In this document: positions 9,486 to 21,143 of the stretch, one piece after another | Layout: every line of letters starts with the position of its first letter | Position numbering within the stretch: the first letter of the stretch is position 1 | Assembly: GCF_900109175.1 (NCBI RefSeq) | Contig: NZ_FNZE01000014.1 | Span: 60,069 to 124,068 of the forward strand | Direction of reading: 5' to 3' | From: Pseudomonas linyingensis | GTDB lineage: Bacteria > Pseudomonadota > Gammaproteobacteria > Pseudomonadales > Pseudomonadaceae | Length of the DNA: 64,000 bases | The notes under the pieces: model-generated | What the model was told of the DNA's origin: nothing | The model's database searches: none | Seen by the model: the letters and a program-made list of their open reading frames with translations, nothing else | Made by a program: the position numbers and the translations under genes

Positions 9486-12477
9486 CGGCTTGCCGGAGCT
9501 TGAGGAACTTGCTGGCGAACTCCGCGGCCGGCAGCGGCTTGCTCAGCACGTAGCCCTGGATCTGCTGGCAGCCCTCGAAGGCGAGGAAACGCTCCTGCGA
9601 CTTGGTTTCCACGCCCTCGGCAATCACCGTCAGCTGCATGCTGCGACCGAGGGCGATGATGGCGCGGGTGATGGCGGCGTCCTCGGGGTCGTCCGGCAGG
9701 CCGGCGATGAACGACTGGTCGATCTTCAGGATGTCGATGGGCAGGCGCTTGAGGTAGCTCAGCGAGGAGTAGCCGGTGCCGAAGTCGTCGATCGCCAGCT
9801 GCAGGCCGAGTTCCTTGAGGGCCTGGAGGATGGGCAGGGCTTCCTCCTTCTGACTCATGACGAAGGTCTCGGTGATTTCCAGCTGCAGGTTGCCGGGTGC
9901 CAGGCCGGCAGCGGCGAGCAACTCGCTGATCCGCCCGACCAGCTGCGGCTGGCGCAGTTGCGCGCCGGCCAGGTTGACCGCCAGCGGGCCGAATGGCGCA
10001 AAGTCCTTCTGCCAGCAGCTCAGCTGCCGGCAGGCTTCCTGCAGAACCCAGTCGCCCAGCTCGAGGATGCTGCCGTTTTCCTCGGCTAGGGCGACGAAGC
10101 GCTCCGGCGGCACGTCGCCGTGCAGCGGATGCCGCCAGCGCAGCAGCGCTTCGGCACCTACCAGCAGACCGCTGCTCAGGCACTGCTTGGGCTGGTAGTA
10201 GAGGTGCAGCTCGCCGCGTTCGGCGGCGCGGCGCAGGTCGTTTTCCAGGGCCATGCGCTCGGTGGCCAGGGAGCTCAGGTCGGCGGTGTAGAACTCGATG
10301 CGGTTGCGCCCGCGCGCCTTGGCCTTGTACATCGCGCTGTCGGCGTTCTTCACCAGGGTGGCGACATCCTCGCCATGTTCGGGAAACAGGCTGATGCCCA
10401 TGCTCGAGCTCATGAAGAACTCGTGGCCGCCAGCGTTGAACGGGGTGCCGAAGGCGCTCATCAGCTTGTTGGCGACCCGCTCGACGTCGCTGGTCTGCTG
10501 CAGGGTGGGCATCAGCACGATGAATTCGTCACCGCCGAGGCGCGCCACGGTGTCGATCTCGCGCAACTGTTCGCGCAGGCGCTTGGCGATGCCCTGCAGC
10601 AGCAGGTCGCCGACCGGGTGGCCGAGACTGTCGTTGATGTGCTTGAAGCGGTCGAGGTCGAGGAACAGCACGGCGCCGCGGCGCTGCTCGGCCTGCGCCT
10701 CGTCGAGCGCCTGCTGCAGGCGGTTCTCGAACAGCAGGCGGTTGGGCAGGCCGGTCAGCGGGTCGTGGTGGGCCTGGTAGTCGAGACGCGCCTGGGCGTG
10801 CTTGAGGCTGGTGATGTCGGCGAAGACCGCGACATGGTGGGAAATCCGGTTGCCGCCATTGCGCACCGCGCTGATGGTCATCCACGCCGGATAGGATTCG
10901 CCGTTCTTGCGCCGGTTCCAGATCTCGCCCTGCCAGTGGCCGTCGCGCGCGATGCTGGCGCCGATCTCCTCGTCGAACTCTGCGCCGTGCTGTCCGGAAG
11001 CGAGCAGCTGCGGAGTCTGGCCGAGGGCCTCGCCTTCGCTGTAGCCGGTGATGGCGCTGAAGGCGCGGTTGATGGCCACGATGCGCTGCTCGAGGTCGGT
11101 GATCATCACTCCTTCGGCGGTGCTCTCGAACACGGTGGCGGCCTGCAGCAGGCGCTCCTGCATCTGCATGCGTTCGCTGACATCGTGGGCGATGATCAGC
11201 ACGCAGTCCTCGCCGTCGATCTGCAGCGCCTGGGCGCTGAGCTCGCACAGGCGCTGCTGGCCGTCGCGGGTGCGTATGTAGGTGGGCATGTGCTGCACGC
11301 TGCCGTCTTGTTCGAGGGTGCGCAGCAGACGCTGGCGGTCGGCCGGGTCGACCCACAGCTCCAGCTCGAGGGCGGTGTGATTGAGCGCCTCGCTCGGGCT
11401 GTAGCCAGTGATCTGGGTGAAGCCGGGGTTGGCCTCGAGCAGCCGGCCATCGCACAGACGGGTGATGCTCAGGGCGTCGGGAGAGGCGTAGAACACTTTG
11501 GCGAATTTTTCCTCGCTGCTGTGCAGCTGCTGGCGGGCCTGCTGCAGGTCGGCAAGGTCGCGCAGCACCACGATGGCCGCCGGCTGGCCGTCCAGCTCGA
11601 TGCGCCGCGCCGAGAGCAGGCCGGTGAATGCCTGCTTGCCGTGGCGGAGCAGGCTGACCTCGATGTTCTGCAGGTCGTGCTCCTGCAGCTGCTGGAGCAC
11701 CTGCAGGCCCTGTTCGTGGCGGTGCCAGAAGCCCAGCTCGCTGGTGGTGCGTCCGCACACGGCGTCGGCGCTCAGCCCGGCGGCCTGCTCGAAGGCCCGG
11801 TTGGCGGTGAGGATGCGCCCGCTGTCGCGTTCGAGCAGCAGCATGATGTCGGGACTGTTGTGGAACGCCGAGCTGAATCTCTGCTCGGACCGGCGCAGGG
11901 CCTGCTCGACCTGCTTGCTCTGGCCAATGTCGATGCACAGCCCCTGGAGCAGAGTGTCGTCGCCGCTGCGCAGGCGCTGGACGATGGTCAGCACCCAGAC
12001 CAGGCGGCCGTCGGCGGCGATCAGGCGGTGTTCGTGACGGGCTGGGTCGCCGTCACCCTGCAGAAAGGTGAGGGTGGCCGCGGCATCCGCCGGGTACAGG
12101 GTGCGGCTGCAGAAGTCCGCTTCCAGCCAGGCAGCGGTAGGATAGCCGAGCAGCGCTTCGGCCTGCGCCGAGATACGGGTGAAGCGCAGGTCGCTCAGGC
12201 GCAGTTCCCAGCTGACCAGCGGCAGCTGCGCCATCAGGCTGTGGTAGTGCTCCGCGGCGCTGCGCAGGCTGTGCTCGAGCGTGGCGAGGCGCTGGCTGCG
12301 CCGCCGGCGCAGTCGCCAGCCCCACAGCAGCAGGCCGAGGGTCGGCAGGCCCAGCAGGAGGATGAGGTGGTGGGGCGATGCTAGCCACTCGTTCGGGATC
12401 CATCCCGGCACGGCGGCTTGGCTACAGGCGGGAAACAGTGCCAGGCAGAGTCCCGACAAGGCCAACAGGCGCGACAT
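9457..12477 (-). CDS. membrane multi-PAS GGDEF-EAL protein (c-di-GMP turnover)
   Basis: A 1006-residue protein with an N-terminal signal-like segment (1-21), a membrane segment near 37-55, four PAS-like sensor domains (about 75-190, 200-315, 322-435, 445-560), a GGDEF domain with an intact ARLGGDEF motif near 646-652, and an EAL domain (GAEALLRW near 774, ITETFVM, DDFGTGYSSL, AEGVET). Both catalytic motifs look intact, so it could make or break cyclic di-GMP; multi-PAS tandem proteins of this kind often act mainly as phosphodiesterases. It sits downstream of rpoD, as RmcA (PA0575) does in PAO1, but it is shorter and lacks that protein's N-terminal periplasmic solute-binding domain. A plausible start is ATG 12477, just after the rpoD terminator. 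Confidence 0.88.
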   Translation of the reverse strand: MSRLLALSGLCLALFPACSQAAVPGWIPNEWLASPHHLILLLGLPTLGLLLWGWRLRRRRSQRLATLEHSLRSAAEHYHSLMAQLPLVSWELRLSDLRFTRISAQAEALLGYPTAAWLEADFCSRTLYPADAAATLTFLQGDGDPARHEHRLIAADGRLVWVLTIVQRLRSGDDTLLQGLCIDIGQSKQVEQALRRSEQRFSSAFHNSPDIMLLLERDSGRILTANRAFEQAAGLSADAVCGRTTSELGFWHRHEQGLQVLQQLQEHDLQNIEVSLLRHGKQAFTGLLSARRIELDGQPAAIVVLRDLADLQQARQQLHSSEEKFAKVFYASPDALSITRLCDGRLLEANPGFTQITGYSPSEALNHTALELELWVDPADRQRLLRTLEQDGSVQHMPTYIRTRDGQQRLCELSAQALQIDGEDCVLIIAHDVSERMQMQERLLQAATVFESTAEGVMITDLEQRIVAINRAFSAITGYSEGEALGQTPQLLASGQHGAEFDEEIGASIARDGHWQGEIWNRRKNGESYPAWMTISAVRNGGNRISHHVAVFADITSLKHAQARLDYQAHHDPLTGLPNRLLFENRLQQALDEAQAEQRRGAVLFLDLDRFKHINDSLGHPVGDLLLQGIAKRLREQLREIDTVARLGGDEFIVLMPTLQQTSDVERVANKLMSAFGTPFNAGGHEFFMSSSMGISLFPEHGEDVATLVKNADSAMYKAKARGRNRIEFYTADLSSLATERMALENDLRRAAERGELHLYYQPKQCLSSGLLVGAEALLRWRHPLHGDVPPERFVALAEENGSILELGDWVLQEACRQLSCWQKDFAPFGPLAVNLAGAQLRQPQLVGRISELLAAAGLAPGNLQLEITETFVMSQKEEALPILQALKELGLQLAIDDFGTGYSSLSYLKRLPIDILKIDQSFIAGLPDDPEDAAITRAIIALGRSMQLTVIAEGVETKSQERFLAFEGCQQIQGYVLSKPLPAAEFASKFLKLRQAVGVGAQAPL

Positions 12478-12537
12478 GGCGATCCCTCGGTTGCGCGTTC
12501 ATCGACCAAGTGTAGAGGCTCGGCCTGAACGGCGCGC

Positions 12538-12573
12538 AAGAAAAAACCCCGGGCCTTGCGGCGCCGGGGTTTC
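12538..12573 (-). terminator. terminator of the rpsU-dnaG-rpoD operon
   Basis: A 9-bp stem (AAACCCCGG at 12544-12552 with CCGGGGTTT at 12564-12572), followed on the minus strand by TTTTTTCTT. It lies 17 bases past the rpoD stop and insulates the GGDEF/EAL gene. Confidence 0.88.
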
Positions 12574-12589
12574 TTTCCTTGCGTCAGCC

Positions 12590-14443
<1,854 letters not shown>

Positions 14444-14511
14444 GGTCACCCTATCCACTGAAGGTCTTGGCGGGCTGAAAATAAGCCGAGCATTATAATC
14501 GATCCGGGGCC

Positions 14512-16470
14512 TCAGGTACCAGCGGGACCCGGGGACGCAGGGATTTCGCTCCGGCTCAGAAGCGCACGCAGGCGGAGTTTTTCCTCTGCACTGAGTTCGC
14601 TGTGCCGCGCTTTGCGCAACAAGCCTTCGAGGCTGCGCTCACGCTGACGGTCTGCCAAGGTAGTTATAGTGTCGAAAAACTGTTGTTCAAGGTTGTCCTG
14701 ACGGATCAGCCATTCCTTTTCCGCTAGACCACGCAGCAGGCGTCCTTGTTCCGTGCCGTGCCAGCGAGCGATCAGTTGCAGCGAGTTCTGCTGCGGGTGC
14801 TTCTGCAGCGATTCCAGCAGCGCCACCAGCAGCTGGGTGTAGGTGTCGTCTTCGGCGGCAAAATGCCCGGCATCCTCGACCTTCTGCGCCAGTTGCGGAT
14901 GGTGCAGCAAGGTGCGCAAGGCGCTCAGAGTCGGCGGCTCGACGCCGGCGCCGGCACCGCTGCGCGGTGGCGGCATCGAGGGCGGCTCGCGGCGCTGTCC
15001 GGCCTTCCTGCCTTTCCAGTTGTCGCCGTCCTGCCATGGTTTCTTGCCCTGCTGCTTGCGGCCCTGGCCGGCTGGCCAGTCGTCGCGCTCGCCCGGATAG
15101 GGCGGATAGCTCGGGCTGTAGTCGTCATGAGACGGTGCGAAGTCCGTCGGCGGCACGTCACTGGTCGGCGCGCTCGCCAGCTGGCCGAGCATTTCGCTGC
15201 CGAGGCCGGTGATTTCGCCCAGGCGCTGGCGCATCAGGGCGCGCAGGTTGGCGCCGGGCAACTGGTCGAGCAGCGGCGCGGCGAGGGTGGCCAGGTGGGC
15301 CTTGCCCTCTAGGGTGGCGGGGTCGGCTTCTTCCATCAGGTGGCGGAAGAAGTAGTCGGCCAGCGGCTGGGCCTGCTGGCTGATGCGCGCGCGGAAGGCG
15401 TCGGGGCCTTCCTTGCGCACCAGGCTGTCCGGGTCCTCGCCCTCGGGGAGGAACAGGAAGCGCGCCCGGCGGCCATCCTGCAGGCTCGGCAGGCAGGCCT
15501 CCAGTGCCCGCCAGGCGGCCTTGCGGCCGGCCTGGTCACCGTCGAAGCAGAACAGGATGTTCGGCACCAGGCGGAACAGGCGCTTGATGTGTTCCTCGCT
15601 GGTGGCGGTGCCGAGGGTCGCGACGGCGTTGCGCAGGCCTTGCTGGGCCAGGGCGATGACGTCCATGTAGCCTTCGACCACCATGATCTCGTCGAGGTCG
15701 CGGTTGTTCTTGCGGGCCTCGTACAGGCCGTACAGTTCCTGGCCCTTGTGGAACACCGGGGTTTCCGGCGAGTTGAGGTACTTGGGCTTGTCGTCGCCGA
15801 GTACCCGGCCGCCGAAGGCGATCACCCGGCCGCGGCTGTCGCGGATGGGGAACATCACCCGGTCGCGGAAGCGGTCGTAGCGCCGGCCCTCGGCGTTCTC
15901 GATCAGCAGGCCGGCGTCGATCATCGCCTTCTCTTGCAGGCTGTCGCCACCCAGGTGCTTCATCAGGTTGTCCCAGCCGGGCGGGGCGAAGCCGAGGCCG
16001 AAGTCGCGGGCGATCACCCCGGACAGGCCGCGGCCCTTGAGGTAGTCGACGGCCGCCTGGCGCGCCGGATGGCTCTTCAGGGCGTGGCGGTAGAAGTCGG
16101 CGGCGGCGCTGAGCAGCGGGTACAGCGGCGAATCGACCGGCTGGCGCGGCTTCTGTCCGGGGCGGCTGTCTTCGCGCTGGACCTCGAGGCCGGCGCGCTT
16201 GGCCAGTTCCTCGACCGCCTCGGGGAAGTCGAGGTGGTCATGGTCCATGACGAAGCCGAGGGCGTTGCCGCCGGCGCCGCAGCCGAAGCAGTAGTAGAAC
16301 TGCTTGTCCGGGCTGACGGTGAACGAGGGGGTCTTTTCCTGGTGGAACGGGCAGCAGGCGCTGTAGTTCTTGCCGGTCTTCTTCAGCTGCACGCGCGAAC
16401 CCACCACCTCGACGATGTCGGTGCGGTTCAGCAGGTCGTCGATGAAGCGCTGTGGGATCAGGCCGGCCAT
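14512..16470 (-). CDS. dnaG: DNA primase
   Basis: A 652-residue primase that synthesises RNA primers for replication together with DnaB. The N-terminal zinc finger has ligands C40, H43, C61 and C64 (CCPFH...CFGC). The TOPRIM domain carries MVVEGYMDV and [15 protein letters not shown] low-complexity linker rich in Pro/Ser/Tyr precedes the helical C-terminal DnaB-binding domain. It is the second gene of rpsU-dnaG-rpoD, separated from rpsU by a hairpin terminator that presumably lowers dnaG expression relative to rpsU. Confidence 0.97.
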   Translation of the reverse strand: MAGLIPQRFIDDLLNRTDIVEVVGSRVQLKKTGKNYSACCPFHQEKTPSFTVSPDKQFYYCFGCGAGGNALGFVMDHDHLDFPEAVEELAKRAGLEVQREDSRPGQKPRQPVDSPLYPLLSAAADFYRHALKSHPARQAAVDYLKGRGLSGVIARDFGLGFAPPGWDNLMKHLGGDSLQEKAMIDAGLLIENAEGRRYDRFRDRVMFPIRDSRGRVIAFGGRVLGDDKPKYLNSPETPVFHKGQELYGLYEARKNNRDLDEIMVVEGYMDVIALAQQGLRNAVATLGTATSEEHIKRLFRLVPNILFCFDGDQAGRKAAWRALEACLPSLQDGRRARFLFLPEGEDPDSLVRKEGPDAFRARISQQAQPLADYFFRHLMEEADPATLEGKAHLATLAAPLLDQLPGANLRALMRQRLGEITGLGSEMLGQLASAPTSDVPPTDFAPSHDDYSPSYPPYPGERDDWPAGQGRKQQGKKPWQDGDNWKGRKAGQRREPPSMPPPRSGAGAGVEPPTLSALRTLLHHPQLAQKVEDAGHFAAEDDTYTQLLVALLESLQKHPQQNSLQLIARWHGTEQGRLLRGLAEKEWLIRQDNLEQQFFDTITTLADRQRERSLEGLLRKARHSELSAEEKLRLRALLSRSEIPASPGPAGT

Positions 16471-16639
16471 GGGCTGCTCGTGTGCATGCTGTTCAGCATG
16501 GCTGCCGCCCGCCTGAAAAGCCAGGCGGCCGCCGGGAATGCCGAAAACTCCGACCCTTGCGCGGGCAAGGCGGAGTGGCGGGTGGTGCGGCAGGTCGCCG
16601 GTCAGGTTCGCGGATCAGGCGAGCTTTGCGGGGGCCTGC

Positions 16640-16667
16640 AAAGCAAACACCCGGCCAAGGCCGGGTG
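16640..16667 (-). terminator. internal terminator/attenuator between rpsU and dnaG
   Basis: A 9-bp stem (CACCCGGCC at 16648-16656 with GGCCGGGTG at 16659-16667) and a 2-base loop, followed on the minus strand by TTTGCTTTG. It corresponds in position to the internal terminator of the E. coli rpsU-dnaG-rpoD operon. No gene is visible in the 228-base rpsU-dnaG gap. Confidence 0.7.
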
Positions 16668-16698
16668 CTGTGCAAGACGCTACTGCCTGAGGGTTAAC

Positions 16699-16914
16699 TC
16701 AGTACAGGCGCTCGCGACGACGCTGTTCGCGCTGCACTTTCTTGGCGTGGCGCTTCACGGCAGCCGCGGCCTTGCGCTTGCGCTCGGCGGTGGGCTTTTC
16801 GTAAAACTCGCGGCTACGCACTTCGGCCAGTACACCGGCTTTTTCGCAGGAGCGCTTGAAACGACGCAGAGCTACGTCGAAGGGTTCGTTCTCTTTAACT
16901 TTGACGGCTGGCAT
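16699..16914 (-). CDS. rpsU: 30S ribosomal protein S21
   Basis: A 71-residue, strongly basic protein with the S21 N-terminus ([28 protein letters not shown]) and a C-terminal run of Arg/Lys ending RRERLY, identical in length to other gammaproteobacterial S21. It binds the small subunit near the anti-Shine-Dalgarno region and helps initiation. It is the first gene of the macromolecular synthesis operon and is divergent from tsaD. The 240-base gap to tsaD must hold both promoters; I see an imperfect inverted repeat at 16988-17013 and no clear consensus promoter. Confidence 0.97.
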   Translation of the reverse strand: MPAVKVKENEPFDVALRRFKRSCEKAGVLAEVRSREFYEKPTAERKRKAAAAVKRHAKKVQREQRRRERLY

Positions 16915-17154
16915 CCAGGTCGTACCTTCACTGATTACCGATTATGAATGGTGCAATCCTGCAAAAGGCTTGGGCCGCACCGGTTTTCAAGGGTTGCGGA
17001 TATTAACCCCTTGGCTGTTGGAATGCAAAGCCTCCTGTGGCAAAAGCCGCCGACCGGTGGTCCGCGCTCGGCCGGCAAGCTTGGTATCGGCGGGCTGGCC
17101 CGCTTATCATGCGCGGTTTAGCGAACGATCACGGCAAGGCGGGGCAACTTCCCA

Positions 17155-18192
17155 ATGCGAGTACTGGGCCTGGAAACTTCCTGCGACGAAACCGGCGTCG
17201 CCCTGTACGACAGCGAGCGCGGCCTGCTGGCCGACGCCCTGTTCAGTCAGATCGACCTGCACCGGGTCTATGGCGGCGTGGTGCCCGAGCTGGCCTCGCG
17301 CGACCACGTCAAGCGCATGCTGCCGCTGATTCGACAGGTGCTGGACGAGTCCGCCTGCAGTTTCGCCGATATCGACGCGGTGGCCTATACCGCCGGGCCG
17401 GGCCTGGTCGGCGCGCTGCTGGTCGGCGCCTCCTGCGCCCAGGCCATGGCGCTGGCCTGGGGGGTGCCGGCGGTCGGCGTGCACCATATGGAAGGTCACC
17501 TGCTGGCGCCGATGCTCGAGGAGAGCCCGCCGGAGTTTCCGTTCGTCGCCTTGCTGGTGTCCGGCGGACATACCCAGCTGGTGCGCGTGGATGGCATCGG
17601 CGAGTACCAGCTGCTCGGCGAGTCGCTGGACGACGCCGCAGGCGAGGCCTTCGACAAGACCGCCAAGCTGATCGGCCTCAACTACCCGGGCGGTCCGGAA
17701 ATTGCCCGTCTCGCCGAGCGTGGCACGCCGGGGCGCTTCGTCTTCCCGCGGCCGATGACCGATCGTCCGGGGCTGGAGTTCAGCTTCAGCGGCCTGAAGA
17801 CCTTCGCCCTCAACACCTGGAGGCAGTGCGAGCGCGAGGGCGGCGATCTCGAGCAGGCGCGCTGCGATGTCGCTCTGGCCTTCCAGCAGGCGGTGGTGGA
17901 GACTCTGACCATCAAGTGCCGGCGGGCGCTCAAGCAGACCGGCCTCAAGCGCCTGGTGATCGCCGGCGGGGTGAGCGCCAACCAGGCGCTGCGCCAGTCG
18001 CTGGAGAAGATGCTTGGCGAGCTGCGTGGCCAGGTGTTCTACGCCCGGCCACACTTCTGCACCGACAATGGCGCCATGATCGCCTACGCGGGCTGTCAGC
18101 GCCTGCTGGCCGGTCAGCACGACGGTCCGGCGATCGGCGTGCAGCCGCGCTGGTCGATGGAGGCGCTGCCGGCGCTGCAGGCGGCACCGTAA
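17155..18192 (+). CDS. tsaD: tRNA N6-adenosine threonylcarbamoyltransferase
   Basis: A 345-residue ASKHA-fold enzyme that, with TsaB and TsaE, transfers threonylcarbamoyl to A37 of ANN-decoding tRNAs. The metal-binding histidines H111 and H115 are present in VHHMEGH. The N-terminus ([19 protein letters not shown]) and the VSGGHTQLV and [11 protein letters not shown] motifs are typical. It is divergent from rpsU, as in E. coli and PAO1. Its stop is only 18 bases from the convergent plsY stop, with no obvious terminator between them. Confidence 0.96.
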   Translation: MRVLGLETSCDETGVALYDSERGLLADALFSQIDLHRVYGGVVPELASRDHVKRMLPLIRQVLDESACSFADIDAVAYTAGPGLVGALLVGASCAQAMALAWGVPAVGVHHMEGHLLAPMLEESPPEFPFVALLVSGGHTQLVRVDGIGEYQLLGESLDDAAGEAFDKTAKLIGLNYPGGPEIARLAERGTPGRFVFPRPMTDRPGLEFSFSGLKTFALNTWRQCEREGGDLEQARCDVALAFQQAVVETLTIKCRRALKQTGLKRLVIAGGVSANQALRQSLEKMLGELRGQVFYARPHFCTDNGAMIAYAGCQRLLAGQHDGPAIGVQPRWSMEALPALQAAP

Positions 18193-18210
18193 TTCCAGGA
18201 CTCGGCAGGC

Positions 18211-18780
18211 TCAGAAGTGCCGTTCGCGGCCGGCGTAGAGATCGCACAGGTTGCTGCGGTGGCGCCAGACGATCAGCGCAGCGAGCAGGGTGATCGGCAG
18301 CAGCAGTGAAGGCTGTTGCCAGGCCAGCAAGGGTAGGGTCAGCGGGGTGGCGACCAGCGCCGCCAGCGAGCTGATGCGGGTCAGGGCGAAGGTTAGCAGC
18401 CAGGCCGCGAGCGCCAGCAGGGCGGCCGGCCAGTACAGGCCGAGCAGCAGGCCGGCGGCAGTGGCGACGCCCTTGCCGCCGCGGAAGTGGAAGTACAGCG
18501 GGTAGAGGTGGCCGCAGACGGCCGCCAGACCGATCCAGCCCTGCTGGGCTGGCGGCAGCTCGAAGTGACGGGCCAGCAGTACCGGCAGCAGGCCCTTGAG
18601 CAGGTCGCCGAGCAGGGTGAGCAGGGCGGCCTTGCGTCCGGCCAGGCGCAGCATGTTGGTGGCGCCGGGGTTGCCTGAGCCGGCCAGGCGCGGGTCGCCG
18701 GTGCCGAACCAGCGGCCAAGCAGCACGGCGAACGACAGCGAGCCGAGCAGGTAGGCAACGATTGCCAGCAGCCAGGGCAT
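18211..18780 (-). CDS. plsY: glycerol-3-phosphate acyltransferase PlsY
   Basis: A 189-residue polytopic inner-membrane enzyme that acylates glycerol-3-phosphate using acyl-phosphate, the first step of phospholipid synthesis. The family motifs are present: [15 protein letters not shown] (about 37-51), the [18 protein letters not shown] segment (about 95-112) and a C-terminal IVWRHRSNL motif. Five or six hydrophobic segments are visible. The start at 18780 ([15 protein letters not shown]) is chosen by length and family; the frame stays open upstream but the extension is not hydrophobic or conserved. Confidence 0.94.
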   Translation of the reverse strand: MPWLLAIVAYLLGSLSFAVLLGRWFGTGDPRLAGSGNPGATNMLRLAGRKAALLTLLGDLLKGLLPVLLARHFELPPAQQGWIGLAAVCGHLYPLYFHFRGGKGVATAAGLLLGLYWPAALLALAAWLLTFALTRISSLAALVATPLTLPLLAWQQPSLLLPITLLAALIVWRHRSNLCDLYAGRERHF

Positions 18781-18855
18781 GATCGATTCCGGGGGCGTCA
18801 AAGCCTCGATTCTAACTACGCGTCGCGCGCTTGTCGTGACGCGAAAGAGGGTAGC

Positions 18856-19212
18856 GTGGACATAGTCTTCATCGACGGGCTGGAGGTCGACACCGTGATC
18901 GGCGTGTACGACTGGGAGCGCGGCATTCGCCAGTGCCTGACCCTGGACCTGCAGCTGGGCTGGGATATCCGCCCGGCGGCGGCCAGCGACGACCTGGGCG
19001 CCGCCCTCGACTATGCGGCGGTCAGCGCGCGGGTACAAGCCTTCGCCGCGGCCAGCCAGTTCCAGCTGGTGGAAACCTTCGCCGAACGGCTGGCTGCCCT
19101 GCTGATGGCCGAGTTCGGCATCCGCTGGCTGCGCCTGCGCCTGACCAAGCCCGGCGCGGTGCCGGCGGCGCGTGGCGGCGTTGGCGTGGAGATCGAGCGC
19201 GGATGTCGCTGA
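18856..19212 (+). CDS. folB: dihydroneopterin aldolase
   Basis: A 118-residue folate-pathway enzyme that converts dihydroneopterin to 6-hydroxymethyl-dihydropterin and glycolaldehyde. The N-terminal signature ([21 protein letters not shown]) includes the conserved Glu and Tyr region, and the C-terminal K-P-G motif (LTKPGAVP) carries the catalytic lysine. The start is GTG at 18856 with AAAGAGG five bases upstream. It overlaps folK by 10 bases, so the two are translated from one message. Confidence 0.93.
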   Translation: MDIVFIDGLEVDTVIGVYDWERGIRQCLTLDLQLGWDIRPAAASDDLGAALDYAAVSARVQAFAAASQFQLVETFAERLAALLMAEFGIRWLRLRLTKPGAVPAARGGVGVEIERGCR

Positions 19213-19748
19213 TCACGGTATTTCTCGGCCTGGGCAGCAATGTCCGCCGCCACGAGCATCTGACCGCCGGACTGGACGCCCTGGACGGGTTCCTCGTCGA
19301 CCTGCGCTGTTCCCCGGTGTTCGAGAGCGAACCGGTGGGTATCCGCAGCGGACCCTTCTACAACCTCGCGGTGATGGCGCAGACCGACCTGCCGCTGGCC
19401 GAGCTGGATCGCCGGCTCAAGGCCATCGAGGCGGATAACGGCCGCTACGCTCCCGACCGTCAGGGCCTGCCGCTGGATATCGACGTGCTGCTGTACGACG
19501 ACCTGGTTGGCGACTTCGACGGCCTGCAGCTGCCACGCGCGGAGATCCTGCGCAACGCCTTCGTGCTCTGGCCGCTGGCCCTGCTGGCGCCGGAGCTGCG
19601 TCATCCCGCCGAGGGCCGCAGCTTCGCCGCCCTGTGGCAGGCGGCGCGCATCGAGCAGAAGCTGTGGCCGGCGTCGTTCGTCTGGCGCGGCAGCGAACTG
19701 ACACCGCCCGACCTGCGCACGGCTTTCCCGGCGCCGCAGGGCTCCTGA
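19203..19748 (+). CDS. folK: 6-hydroxymethyl-dihydropterin pyrophosphokinase (HPPK)-family protein
   Basis: A 181-residue protein with the HPPK N-terminus ([15 protein letters not shown]), the substrate-binding segment ([13 protein letters not shown]) and the metal-binding aspartates in [16 protein letters not shown] transfers pyrophosphate from ATP to the product of FolB, which matches its overlap with folB. The aspartate motif is a divergent version of the usual PRxLDLDI sequence, and pseudomonads typically carry another folK elsewhere (next to pan/pcnB genes), so this copy may be a specialised or secondary enzyme. A terminator-like hairpin overlaps its stop codon. Confidence 0.85.
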   Translation: MSLITVFLGLGSNVRRHEHLTAGLDALDGFLVDLRCSPVFESEPVGIRSGPFYNLAVMAQTDLPLAELDRRLKAIEADNGRYAPDRQGLPLDIDVLLYDDLVGDFDGLQLPRAEILRNAFVLWPLALLAPELRHPAEGRSFAALWQAARIEQKLWPASFVWRGSELTPPDLRTAFPAPQGS

Positions 19749-19773
19749 GGCCGTAGGAGCCACAGGTCTTTTT
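19740..19773 (+). terminator. terminator-like hairpin at the end of folK
   Basis: GGCTCCT at 19740-19746 pairs with AGGAGCC at 19755-19761 (7 bp, 8-base loop), then TTTTT at 19769-19773 after seven bases. The T tract is displaced, so efficiency is uncertain. A second inverted repeat (TTCACCC at 19772-19778 with GGGTGAA at 19788-19794) follows before the convergent cca stop. Confidence 0.45.
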
Positions 19774-19807
19774 CACCCTCATGGGCGGGGTGAATAATCG
19801 CTGGGCC

Positions 19808-21049
19808 CTACTGCGCCGCCCGCGTCCTGGCTTCCTCGCGAAACGCCTTCAGGGCACTCAGTCGTGCGCGCTTGAGCGCCTCGCCCAACTCTGCGCCCTG
19901 GAGGCCCTGCTCCAGCAGCGCCTGCACGCCGACGCCGCGGGCCACGGCCGCCGCCGCGCGTAGGTAGTCGGCCTGCGGATAGGGCTGGCGCTCGCAGCCG
20001 AGGCGGCCGCGCGCATCCATCTCGCTGGCGGCGATGAAGGCTTCGAAACGCTCCGGTCGCCGGTACAGATCGAAATGCTGGAACAGCTCGGCCAGGGTCT
20101 GCGCGCGCAGCTCCAGGGCGCGGTGCGCGTGGGTGTGGTACTCGCCGACCAGCAGGGCCAGCTCGGCGCAGTCGCGCGGCGCCTTGCAGCGGGTGTTGAC
20201 CGCCTCGATCAGGCGCAGGCCGCGCTGCTCGTGAGCGATGTGTCGTGGCCACTCCTGCAGGTCGGTCAGCCCCTTGCCCAGATCGTGCAGCAGGCACGCC
20301 CAGCGCACGGCCAGCGGCTGGTCGTGCTCGGCGCACTGGCGCAGGGTCATCAGCACGTGCTCGCCGGTGTCGATCTCCGGGTGATGCAGGGCCGGCTGCG
20401 GTACGCCGAACAGCGCCTGTACCTCCGGCAGCAGCTGCTGCAGGGCGCCGCAATCGCGTAGCACCTGGACGAACACCTCCGGGCGCGGCTCCATCAGCGC
20501 GCGGGCGATTTCCTTCCACACCCGCTCGGCGGTCAGCTCGGTCAGTTCGCCGGAGGCGGCGATCTCGGCCATCAGCGCCAGGGTCTCCTCGGCCACGCGA
20601 AAGCCCAGCGGCGCGTAGCGCGCGGCGAAGCGGGCGACCCGCAGCACGCGCAGCGGGTCCTCGGCGAAGGCCGGCGAGACGTGGCGCAGCAGGCGCAGGG
20701 CGAGGTCGTGCTGGCCGCCGTAGGGATCGATCAGGCGACCCTCGGCGTCCTCGGCGATGGCGTTGATGGTCAGGTCGCGGCGGATCAGGTCTTCCTCGAG
20801 AGTGACCTCGGGGCTGGCGTAGAAGGTGAAGCCGCCGTAGCCGCGTCCGCTCTTGCGCTCGGTGCGCGCCAGGGCGTACTCCTCGCCGCTCTGCGGGTGG
20901 AGGAATACCGGAAAGTCGGCGCCGACTGGGCGGTAGCCCTGGGCGATGAGCTCTTCGGCGCGGGCGCCGACCACCACCCAGTCGGTTTCCGTGACGGCGC
21001 GGCCGAGCAGGCGGTCGCGCACGGCGCCGCCCACCTTGTAGATCTGCAT
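19808..21049 (-). CDS. cca: multifunctional CCA-adding enzyme (tRNA nucleotidyltransferase with HD domain)
   Basis: A 413-residue class II nucleotidyltransferase that adds or repairs the 3' CCA of tRNAs; the length includes the C-terminal HD phosphohydrolase domain ([11 protein letters not shown] near 255, HTHAH later) of the gammaproteobacterial form. The head motif is [10 protein letters not shown], then TETDWVVVG; the first of the two metal-binding acids, Asp21 in E. coli, is Glu here, with Asp23 kept. The [10 protein letters not shown] motif is present. The start at 21049 (MQIYKVGG) matches homologues; an in-frame ATG seven codons upstream is unlikely. Confidence 0.95.
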   Translation of the reverse strand: MQIYKVGGAVRDRLLGRAVTETDWVVVGARAEELIAQGYRPVGADFPVFLHPQSGEEYALARTERKSGRGYGGFTFYASPEVTLEEDLIRRDLTINAIAEDAEGRLIDPYGGQHDLALRLLRHVSPAFAEDPLRVLRVARFAARYAPLGFRVAEETLALMAEIAASGELTELTAERVWKEIARALMEPRPEVFVQVLRDCGALQQLLPEVQALFGVPQPALHHPEIDTGEHVLMTLRQCAEHDQPLAVRWACLLHDLGKGLTDLQEWPRHIAHEQRGLRLIEAVNTRCKAPRDCAELALLVGEYHTHAHRALELRAQTLAELFQHFDLYRRPERFEAFIAASEMDARGRLGCERQPYPQADYLRAAAAVARGVGVQALLEQGLQGAELGEALKRARLSALKAFREEARTRAAQ

Positions 21050-21143
21050 GACGTGTCCTGCGAGCAGCATGGGATTGGCGCAGAGGATAGCGCGCCGCCG
21101 CGCTCAGAGCGACGGCGGCGGCGCACCGGGTGCGGGGCGGTTC

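Noticed and set aside
16988..17013. Imperfect inverted repeat CAAGGGTT...AACCCCTTG between rpsU and tsaD
   Set aside because: One-base asymmetry and no T tract; it could be a regulatory site of the divergent promoters, but support is too thin for a feature.
19772..19794. Second inverted repeat between folK and cca
   Set aside because: No T tract follows on either strand in the right place, so it is noted but not called as a separate terminator.
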